NCBI GenBank assembly: GCA_039583875.1
Contig: CM077151.1
Coordinates: 111,122,609-111,186,608 of the forward strand
Length of the DNA stretch: 64,000 bases
Direction: 5' to 3'
DNA from: Platanthera guangdongensis
Lineage: Eukaryota; Streptophyta; Magnoliopsida; Asparagales; Orchidaceae
Part shown: positions 44,091 through 53,300 of the stretch, one piece after another
Layout: each line of letters begins with the position of its first letter
How positions within the stretch are numbered: the first letter of the stretch is position 1
The notes under the pieces: model-generated
Databases searched by the model: none
What the model was told of the DNA's origin: nothing
What the model saw: only the letters and a program-made list of their open reading frames with translations
Program-made: the position numbers and the translations under genes

Positions 44091-44640
44091 GACACGGGTA
44101 GAGACACGGGCGTGTCCCTACCCATGTGCGTCTACGTCAAGTTGAACTCGATGAGACGTTTCGAGACTGACGAGTTGTGTCAACATCATGTGACACGGGT
44201 AGCGACATGGGCGTGTCCCTACCCGTGTGTGTCGAGTTACACTTGACAAGGCGTGTCGAGACTGACGAGCTGTGTCGACATCATGTGACACGGGTAGCGT
44301 CAGGGTGTGTCCATACCCGTGTGTGTCGAGTTACACTCGACAGGGAGTGTCGAGACTGACGAGCTGTGTCGACATCATGTGACACAGGAAGTGACACGGG
44401 CGTGTCCCTACCCATGTGTGTCGAGTTACACTCAACAGGGCGTGTCGAGACTGACGAGCTGTGCCGACATCATGTGACACGGGTAGCGATACTGGCGTGT
44501 CCCTACCCGTGTGTGTCGAGTTACACTAGACAGAGCGCGTCGAGATCGACGACCTACATGTCGAGATCAACGAATTGCATGACACGGGTAGCGACACTGG
44601 CGTGTCCCTACCCATGTGCCAGTGTGTCGAGTTGAGTTCG
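44091..44640. repeat. 95 bp hairpin-bearing tandem repeat in F1 LTR
   Basis: GACACGGGTA-type starts lie at 44091, 44192, 44287, 44381, 44476 and 44581 (steps 101, 95, 94, 95, 105). In each unit ACACGGGTAG pairs with CTACCCGTGT around an inner GACACGGGCGTGTC, giving a near perfect hairpin of about 38 bases. A second small hairpin GTCGAGT-TAC-ACTCGAC follows in the same unit. Confidence 0.88.
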
Positions 44641-44764
44641 TCGAAGTGCATCCCGAGAAGGACCATATGTTTACGTTTTATGTGTAGATTCCAGCACTCG
44701 TTGAGCAGGTGAGAGGCACTCCTATGCCCTCCATACCACTCCCACTCAGTTCAAACAATCTGAG

Positions 44765-45814
44765 TTGGGGCTGACGGTCACTGCCATCCTCGATGCGTTT
44801 AGGGCGCAGCAGCCCCCGGTGCAACAACAGGACCCGAGCTCTAACTGGCTGAGCACCTTCCGGGATCTCTCCCCTCCCGCCTACCTTGGGACGGAGTCAG
44901 CCGTACGTACAGAGGAATGGCTAGACACGGTTCAGGAGTTGTTGGCTAGTATCCGTTGCCCGACCAACATGGCAGTGACATTGGCAGTGTCCGTCTTGGA
45001 CTTACATGCTAAGAGGTGGTGGAAGTCCCTCATGGGCTCTACCTTCCAAGGCCGGATCTACACAGAGATAAGTTGGGGTGAATTCTCGGGTGTTTTCTTG
45101 GAGCACTTTATCCCTACATCGGCCCGAGATGAGGTTGAGCAGAGGTTTCTTCTACTAAAGCAGGGATTAAAGTCGGTTACGGAATTCCAGCGGGAATTCC
45201 AGCATCTCGCAAGGTTTGCGGATTCTTACGAGTTGGATGACAGAGGTTATGCCAAGCGCTCTACAAAGGGCTGTGAGATCCCCTAAGGCAGTCCCTTTTG
45301 TTTATAGCGGATGGTAGCTTGGCAGAGATCATTGATATGGCGAAAAGATTGGAGGCGGACCACCTGGGATGTAGTAAGAGGCCTGCGGAGGACGTGATGG
45401 AAGCTAGCCCAAGTAATAGAAGGAGGCGGGACTTCAGAGGAGGAAGAGGATATCAAAGAAGTGGAGGGTGTGTCCATCGAAACTATAGGGTGGAGCATTC
45501 GGTTCCGTAGCCTCCTGCGTTGCCTCCACCCCCACAGCCTCAGCAATTTCAACCTGAAGGGCGTCTTGCGCTGGTGTGCTTCGAATGCAACCAGCCGGGC
45601 CACATCCGACGTTTCTGCCCGCAGCTATATGGGAACGTCCCTCCTACTCTCCCTCCTGCTCTCCCTCCTGCTCTCCCTCCAGTAGCCCCACGAGGACGGG
45701 GATATATGCGTGGTTGAGGACGAGGACCGCGAGGAGGTAACCCCAGCCCTGCTAGGGATCAGGTGTACGCGCTTGACATGGCGCAGGAACAGAACCCACA
45801 AGATGTTATTGCAG
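44765..45814 (+). pseudogene. Gag of F1
   Basis: The frame is open upstream of 44765, and the true ATG may lie at about 44720. The Gag core (NWLSTFRDLSPPAYLG, LHAKRWWKSLMG, FLEHFIPTSARDEVEQRFLLL) is followed by a frameshift near 45262, then EIIDMAKRLEADHL. A TAG near 45508 comes next, then the CCHC knuckle CFECNQPGHIRRFC at 45577-45618 and Pro-rich and GRGRGP tails. A TGA near 45717 (from CGA) interrupts. The frame ends at the splice donor candidate after DVIA. Same architecture as the Gag of A. Confidence 0.82.
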
Positions 45815-45910
45815 GTATGATTTAATTAATTAGCACATTTTCATGGTCTAACTTGAATTGATTAAGACTTACTAGACACCTAGCAATAAGTTTTGGTTGT
45901 TGGTACTTAG
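45815..45910 (+). other. Candidate 96 bp intron between gag and protease of F1
   Basis: It begins GTATGATT after GCAG and ends GTACTTAG before GAACTGAG. A plant-like branch word CTAAC (in GGTCTAACTTG) lies about 60 bases before the 3' end. It is AT-rich, while both flanks are about half GC. If retained, the frame meets TAA four codons in; if removed, codons join cleanly (GCA, G|GA, ACT) into EIIGVKTAYALFDTGASHSF of protease. The position equals that in A. Confidence 0.65.
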
Positions 45911-47222
45911 GAACTGAGATTATTGGCGTGAAGACGGCCTATGCGCTGTTCGATACCGGTGCCTCACACTCCTTTGTGTCTGAGGATTTCATAAAAGACG
46001 TGGAGGGTGTACAGTACTTCACTGGCATAGCCCGACGTGTACGCCTTCCGGACAGCTCGGAGATGATCGCTACCACCAAGTGCGAGTTGGAGTTATTTAT
46101 TGATGGGAAGGCCTTTGATACGCCGGCCACGGTTCTGAGAATGCCAGAGTTTGACATCATTTTGGGCATGGCATGGCTGGACTAGCACTTCGCGAGGATC
46201 GACTGTGCGGAGAAGCGGATCTATTGGAGATATGGAGACTCTGACATCATCTTCCAAGGTATTGGCTTCGCGCCTCGCATGATGTTATCTTCCGTCCAGG
46301 TTGTAAAAGCACATATGAAGGGGGACGAGGTCTTCATGATCTGGTTCGAGTTGAAGGAATAAGCATTGGAATTAAAGGATGTACGGGTAGTGCGGGATTT
46401 TCCCGAGGTATTTCCTGAGAAGCTACCAGGATTACCTCCGCATAGAGAGGTTGACTTCCAGATTAATCTAGTACCAGGTGCCAAGCCTGTATCCAAGGCT
46501 CCGTACAGAATGGCCCCGATAGAACTCGCGGAGTTTAGAGTTCAATTACAAGAACTGGTGGAGTAAGGGTTCGTTCGCCCCAGTTCATCACCCTGGGGAG
46601 CAACTGTACTGTTCGTGAAGAAGAAGGATAGAACCCTGCTGTTGTGCATAGATTATCGGGAACTCAATTGGTTGACGGTGCGGAACACCTATCCACTACC
46701 TCGGATCGACGAGTTGTTCGATCAACTAGTGGGAGCACATTGGTTTTTCAAATTGGATTTGCGCTCTGGATACTATCTGTTGAGGATTCGAGAAGGGGAC
46801 ATCCAGAAAACGGCCTTCAGTTCGAGATATGCTTTGTATGAGTTCACAGTAATGTCGTTTGTGCTCACAAATGCCCCTTCGGCCTTCATGAGCCTTTATG
46901 AACAAGGTGTTTGAACCGTATTTGGACATCTTCATCATTGTTTTTCATCGACGACACCTTAGTCTACTCAAAGACGGAGGAGGATCATGTCGAGCACCTG
47001 ACCTTGGTTTTGAAGAAATTGAAGGAGCACGCCTTGTACGCCAAGTTTAGCAAGTGTGAATTCTGGCTTAAGGAGGTTGCCTTCTTTGGGCATGTGATCA
47101 GTGGAGCTAGATTAGCAGTGGATCCAGCAAAGGTGAGAGCCGTGAAGGAGTGGTCGCCCTTGAAGTGGCGGCTGATGTACGAAGCTTTCTTGGACTTGCT
47201 GGTTACTACCACAAGTTCGTGA
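45911..47222 (+). pseudogene. Protease and reverse transcriptase of F1
   Basis: Protease has the intact ALFDTGASHSFVS loop and MPEFDIILGMAWL. Stops at about 46183 (from TGG), 46361 and 46564 follow. RT motifs are [35 protein letters not shown] and a damaged catalytic block: a base insertion near 46940 splits it, leaving FFIDDTLVYSK with DD present. [21 protein letters not shown] then continues. At least four stops and two frame changes, so non-functional. Confidence 0.83.
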
Positions 47223-48147
47223 AACGATTCTCCAAGATTGCCCTTCCTCTTACTTCGTTGACGAAGAAAGGTGTGCCATTTGAGTGGACTCCCCAATGTG
47301 AAGCGGCGTTCCAAGAGCTGAAGGATAGGCTTACCTCCGCCCCCATCCTTGCACTTCCATCTGGGAAGGAAGGATTTCAGGTTTACACCGACGCATCAAA
47401 TCAAGGGATGGGAGCGGTACTGATGCAGCATGGGCACGTAATCGCTTATGCTTCAAGGGAGTTAAAGAAACATGAAATTAATTACCTGGTCCATGATTTG
47501 GAGTTGGGAGCAGTGGTGTTTGCTTTGAAGGTCAGGAGGCATTATCTATATGGCGACCATTGCGAAATCTTTTCCGATCACAAAAACCTGAAGTATGTCC
47601 ACACTCAGAAGGAGTTGAACCTGAGACAATGACGGTGGTTGGAATTTCTATGCGACTATGAGTTCACCATGAACTACCACCCCGGGAAAGCGAACTCGGT
47701 AGCCGATTCCTTGAGTAGAAAAGTGTCAGGCTCTAGCCCAGAATCACGGTTGATGAGTATGGAGTTGGCTCGGATGATTGAGGAGATGGATATTACTTTG
47801 GTGTTCAAGGCTCCTTCGGTAGAGTGTGCGGAGTATTTGGCAAGCATGAGCATAGTTTGTGATATCCGGGACCGGATTCGTGTGGAGCAAGGAATGGATG
47901 TGGCCTTAGCCCTTGCTATCAAGGCAATTGAAGATGGGAGCACCGATGAGTACACACTAAAAGACGGCCTCGTTTATTTTCGTGGCCTGCTCTGCATTCC
48001 CAAGGGCGGCAAAATCTGGGAGGATGTGGCACATTGCTCTCAATATTCTGTATACCCGAGTATTGCCAACATGTACGCCGGCTTACGGAAGACCATGTGA
48101 TGGTCGGGAATGAAGAAGGATGTTCGTTACTATGTTACACATTGCGA
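47223..48147 (+). pseudogene. RNase H and integrase zinc domain of F1
   Basis: [22 protein letters not shown] leads to RNase H ([41 protein letters not shown]). A TGA near 47631 interrupts NLRQ-RWLEFL. The linker ADSLSRK and a degraded HHCC domain (HCSQYSVYPSIANMYAGLRKTM, stop, then SGMKKDVRYYVTHC) follow. The match ends after THCE, where the LTR of E resumes. Confidence 0.83.
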
Positions 48148-48848
48148 ATGGACCGATCACCCCTTGGTAAAGAGAGTTCCGCACAAACCCTCGAGAGAGG
48201 ATGCGCGCCAACTCTACCGGATTGGGTTCCCCACCCAATAGCGGGGTTCTTAGCGTAATGCGGGCGTTAAGAGGAATCCTTCGTCGGACTAATGTTCGAT
48301 CGAATAGTCTTAGCGTTCAGGTGAGCGATAGTCCTAGAGATAAGTGAGCTAATTCTAGTGGAACCTCCACGGCCAAGTCTCCGCCTTAATTAATTTGAAA
48401 ATTAGGATCTCTTTTTATTAAAAGTTTATTTTAGTTCAAATTTTATTCGGTTCCGTCGCGCTAAGCTCATCATCAGCTTCCCCTTTAATGCTTTCATTTT
48501 CTGTCATTTTTATTATATATATAAAAAAATCCGACAAGTAATTATCGGTAAAATAATAGTCCCCTCCAGGGAAGAGTAGAAATAATCGAACCGACCCCGA
48601 GAACAATACGACCTCGATATTCCACACCGGAATATCATATACTACACGCGATATGTGCACTTGCCTCCTTTCATTAAAACTCGATCTAAACCGTTTTATA
48701 TCCAAATTAATAAATCTGCGCGCCCTGTTTTCTAAATAAAACCAATCACCCGTTTTCTTAAATAAACCGCCCGGGGCGCCACAGGAATTCTCACCAATTT
48801 TTGGAGTTTTAACCGCATCAAGTTTTCGGACCCGATGCGAAAATATCA
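48148..48848 (+). repeat. 5' LTR of E, second segment (701 bp)
   Basis: Aligns over its whole length to 55527-56227 of the 3' LTR with scattered substitutions and no net length change, ending GCGAAAATATCA. The 2.04 kb of LTR between the two segments is missing from the 5' copy. Confidence 0.88.
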
Positions 48849-48858
48849 AACAAGTTTT

Positions 48859-48876
48859 TGGCGCCGTTGCTGGGGA
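48859..48876 (+). promoter_or_regulatory. tRNA-Asp-type primer-binding site of E
   Basis: TGGCGCCGTTGCTGGGGA, one mismatch from the 3' end complement of plant tRNA-Asp that Athila and Tat elements use as primer. It lies ten bases after the LTR end. Confidence 0.9.
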
Positions 48877-50799
48877 TTTTTCGAGTCGTTATTTTGAACC
48901 CGGGAAATCTATTAATTTTACCTATATCTATATATATAACAAAAATTTAAAATGACCAACAAAAAAATAATACTAATAATAATAATAATAAAACTACCAA
49001 AAAAAACGATAAAAATAAAAACTTGAAAAACCTATAAAACCAAAAAAAAATCTAAAAAATAAAAAATAACTTAAAAAAATTTTCATTACTTTTATGAAAC
49101 AAAAAAACAACTCAAACACTATAAAAAACAAAAATCTAAAAAATCTAAGTTTGATTTTTTAATATAAAATCAAATAGAAAAAAACAATAAAACTTATAAA
49201 AATCAAAAACTAAAAAAAATGCTAGGGGATCGCTTTTTTTCTCACACTCATATAGCTAAGACGTTAGCTTCGAGTCACACACACACTTGCCATCCCCTAT
49301 CGCCCACACTCTTTAGAAGAGTTTATATTTTCGTTTTATTTGCTGTTATATTTTTGCTACTTCTTCTAAAATAATGCAGGGTTTCAACCCGAGCCTCCCC
49401 GTACTCGTCTTCAGGGAAGCTTCTACCCCCCCCCCCCTCCCTTTCATTTTGTGCATATTATATTTTGTATATTATCGTTCCGCATACTTAGGCTGCAACA
49501 TTGGGGACAATGTTGGGTTTAAGTATGGGGGTGTTTTCGTATTTCTTTATTTTTGCACTTTACAAAAACTCATCAAAACTTACAAAAAAAAAATACAAAA
49601 ATTAAAACATAAAAAAATTTACTTGTTTTTTTATTATCCTAAACTCAAAAAATTCATAAAACACAAAAAAATCACAAAAAGAAACTTATAAAACATCAAA
49701 AAAAATTCAAAACCTTTTTTTTCCTTTGTAAATATTTTTTGTAAAAAAACATAATCTCTCTTCCCCCCCCCCCCTCTTCTTATTTCTAAAAACTCGCTTT
49801 TTAGCATACCCGCGGCGTTCGACTCATCGAACCAAACACCCAAATAAGAGTTTGTTCGCGGGCCGCTTTCGAGTTTTTACTTTGTACATTTTTATACAAA
49901 AATCTCTCTTTCCTCTCTCTCTCTTTTTGTAAAAATCTCTCTTTCCCCACTATCTTCTTTGTAAATAACACTTCTTTCTCTCCTCTTTCTTGTAAATAAC
50001 TTATCCAAATACACTAAAAAATCAAAAAAATTTAGAAAAACCAAAAATCCTAAAAAAAAGAGAATAACTCTAAAAATTCAAAAATAATAATAATAATAAA
50101 AGAGATAAAAAACCTTTAAAAATTCAAAAAAGATGATAATCAAAATCCCAAAAAAATGATAAAAACCCTAAAAAACCAAAAAATGTTTTGTTAATTTTGT
50201 AACAAATAAAATTGAATATACCACATCTTAACCCTTTTTGCTTTCCAAAAATCTAGTTTCGAGTTAATTTATATGCGAATTTTACTTATTCTTTGGTTAC
50301 TATTCGTTTATTAATTAAAGTTCGATAGATTTAAGTGTCTGGGGTTAAGATTTAAAGAATTTTTTTATGTCTTTTTCTTATAATAGGGAACTTGTTTTTC
50401 ACCGCCACTTCGAATTTTTATAAATAGAAGCTCGTGTTTTATGTTAGAAAATATCAACTATGGATTTCAATTATTTCTACTTTTTGCTTTTAGAAATATT
50501 GGAACGTTCATTTTAAAAAGGTTGCTCTCAAAACCTTTTTATTAAATCTAGTTTTCTTTTTGAAAAAATAAACCCACCTCCATTTTTTCATGTCTTACCT
50601 GACATGCTTACCAATATTTTATCCCTTAAAAAGATCCTATGTCAATGGGAATAAGATTTCGTTCCGTAAACATAGGTACCTAATATTTAAAAAGATTATA
50701 TGTTATAGAGTAAGAGGATAAAATTCATTACTCCTACACATATACATTGGGTTATTGATTATTTATGAAGTTGAAAAAAAAGGGAAAAAATGTTATATG
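48877..50799 (+). other. Non-coding interior of E, first part
   Basis: Very A- and T-rich. It contains simple AAAAAT runs, poly-C tracts near 49426 and 49764, and CATTGGGGACAATGTTGGGT followed by TTAAGTATGGGGGTG at about 49500-49530, which looks like the Athila/Tat pre-LTR motif. No supported frame; the 49374-49691 frame is Lys-rich low complexity. Confidence 0.6.
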
Positions 50800-52753
50800 T
50801 GTAACACCCCCATCCGTCGTATGGCATATAGTAGAAGGTCTAGCTGTAACCCGACACCATATACCACGTACAGTCGGAAGGGTTACGTATGTATAACCAA
50901 ACTATCCAATTAAGACTACTTGTCCTAACACAGCATTTTAGCTGAAGCTTTTAAACAGTTGAAAGAACCCAAACTTGTATCCAATAATCATGAATGTCCA
51001 ACACCACTACAACTGGAATGAAAACAAATACACAGAAAGGTATACGACCTTATGGCCTTACAGAGGTTCACTTAATTAAATAATGTTTTCCATACATCGG
51101 CTCGCAGGCCGGCAACACATGACAAAATAAAGTACAACTATTCGCTTTGGACTTCTAGGGCCAACACAGCAATATGGGCTCCAGCCCGCTATTTGGTACT
51201 CGGCTCCGCAGCACCTGCAAGCAACATTCCACCGCACGGTGACAAATAAAGCAACGGTCAGCCAAAAGCCGACAAAATTATAACGACCCCGCCCCTAACT
51301 CGGCACGGCGGTGATCCTTCCCTGCAATTCATTAGCCCGGCTAAAATAATATAGTACAAACATGCTAACCATAGGTGTAGGCTCACACGGCCAAACATCC
51401 CGTGCACTCAGGGCACATTATCGGTGAATCCTGACACTTCAGTGTCTTCACCACCACCCCTGGGATGGCAACAATGTGAGCATTTTAGCCTTTCTGACCA
51501 CTGTCGAAGGCTCCCGACTATGCCAACGGCCACTCCCCTTTCGGGTCTCTCGCACCGAACCAGATCGCCCAGGTCTGATTCCACTTACCCGTTGCTCACA
51601 ACGCATAGTACACCTTAAGACGTATGCATGAGCCAAGCTTCTCTCGGATCCAGCCATTTCCAAACAATCACATAACCCAGTTATATTCAAGGTCGGTTCC
51701 TAGACTGCCAAGTTAGCAGAACAACGATTCCGCTCAGTTTTCCGGGTGCGCTTTGGAGTTAATCCCCAAGGATCCCTACTGTAATCTACCGTGTAGAAAC
51801 CCGAAAACCCAAAGCACGGAGTCTTCTCTGGCAAACAATAATAAATGCAACATCACCAATCCAGACCAACATGTCCGGGTAGGCTTCACACACAATGCCT
51901 ATGTTTGTACTTCAATTTCGGACTCTATATACAACACAAGGGGGACTATTCCCGTCAACCCCAAGGAACACCGCACACTCGCGGGAGTAGGTTTCCCTAT
52001 GCAAAAAGGAAGAGAGCTTCACATGCTCAAGAAGAGAATCGTTACCCTTATAGTGCGCTTTTGCGCCATGGAAAATTACACGGATAGAAGTCTTCGCAAC
52101 GGGATTTCCTCCATAGATCCGCTCTCGGTTCTCCAAACGGCGCTCCGATGCTCCGCCGGCGGCCGGAATCCTCCTGCTTCCTCCTTGCTCTAACTCCTTG
52201 GAAAGAGAAAGCTTAAGGGAGAAATGAGGAGTTAAACCACCATTCTCGACCTTAACAAAGTAGGAACACGTCTGGTCCGTCAGATCTTACTTAAAGAAAT
52301 CGAACAGCTCAGATTGTACAGAAATACTCAAACCTGGGCCGAACATGGCCTCACACACGGCAGTGTCCCAGGCCGTGTGCCTCGATCCTGGTACGATCGT
52401 CGAACGCAGAAAAACCACACGGACAAGACACGCCCGTGTCTCAACCTGACACGCCCGTGTCGGGTCCTGGACATGCCCGTGACTAGAGGCTTATCACGAA
52501 TAACCGTCACGCCAACCGTCACGACTCTAACAAACACGGGTACTAACACGGGTAGGCACACGCCCGTGTCAAATGACACGCCCGTGTCATTCTGCCATGT
52601 TTCTTACCGTGTCCTTCTCGGGATACAGCCGGCCAAAACACCAAGCCAGACATGGCCTTGGACACGCCCGTGTCCTAGGCGGTGTACCCCTATACAGGCA
52701 CCAAAATTACTTTTGGACGCGACCAGCTCGATAACGATTTTCGGGGCGTTACA
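50800..52753 (-). mobile_element. D-family solo LTR D3
   Basis: Complete LTR (1954 bp, plus-strand ends TGTAACACCCCC and GCGTTACA) flanked by a perfect duplication ATATG (50795-50799 and 52754-52758) and without any interior. This is the product expected from recombination between two LTRs. CACGCCCGTGTC words near 52430-52690 match those of D1. Confidence 0.92.
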
Positions 52754-52792
52754 ATATGTTAGGAAAATAAGATTTCATTTTCCTAATAATCC

Positions 52793-52796
<4 letters not shown>

Positions 52797-52872
<76 letters not shown>
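52797..52872. repeat. (AT)n microsatellite
   Basis: 76 bp of uninterrupted AT dinucleotides in the interior of E. Confidence 0.97.
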
Positions 52873-52875
<3 letters not shown>

Positions 52876-53300
52876 GAGGTTCGAAAAAATTACCTCGCCT
52901 CTAAATCCAAGCCCTCTTCATAAACCAACAAACCACTTAGCCTATTTCAATGATTCCAGAATTAATTTAAAATTTTATGAGAGCATAATTTTTAAATTGC
53001 ATTATTTCCTTTAACTTCTTTTAAGCTAAAATTTTTTATATAATTTCAATCCATCTTTGTTAAACTAACAAAAATAAATTATAGCTTTCTATTTTATTTT
53101 ATCTAGAAGTATTTTTGAAACTCTTCCTCTATTTATAACATTTTCATAATTTAGGATTTAATTCTTAAACCCTGGATGTTTATTTTGATCTTTCTTTTAA
53201 TTAAGTCAAGAGGTAGCTAAACTTAGGATTTCTTTAATTCCTTATAAGTTCATCTCCAACTTTTGCTATGGAATAGCAAAAGCTTAAGTATGGGGGTATT
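52873..53300 (+). other. Non-coding interior of E, last part with polypurine tract
   Basis: AT-rich. It ends CTTAAGTATGGGGGTATT directly before the 3' LTR, the polypurine tract. No coding content. Confidence 0.7.

Larger units (their letters stand above)
43963..48147 (+). mobile_element. Tekay-like Gypsy element F1, truncated
   Basis: It starts with LTR sequence (TGTAACGTCCCGAATCGC) including a six-fold 95 bp repeat. It runs through gag, a candidate intron, protease, RT and RNase H and ends inside the integrase zinc domain at 48147 (DVRYYVTHC). The LTR end, leader and PBS are absent, as are the integrase core and 3' LTR. The pol is closely related to F2 (62888-64000) and more distantly to A. 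Confidence 0.82.

Noticed and set aside
52797..52872. Matrix-attachment or replication origin in the AT microsatellite
   Set aside because: A pure AT dinucleotide run is enough to explain it; no further evidence.
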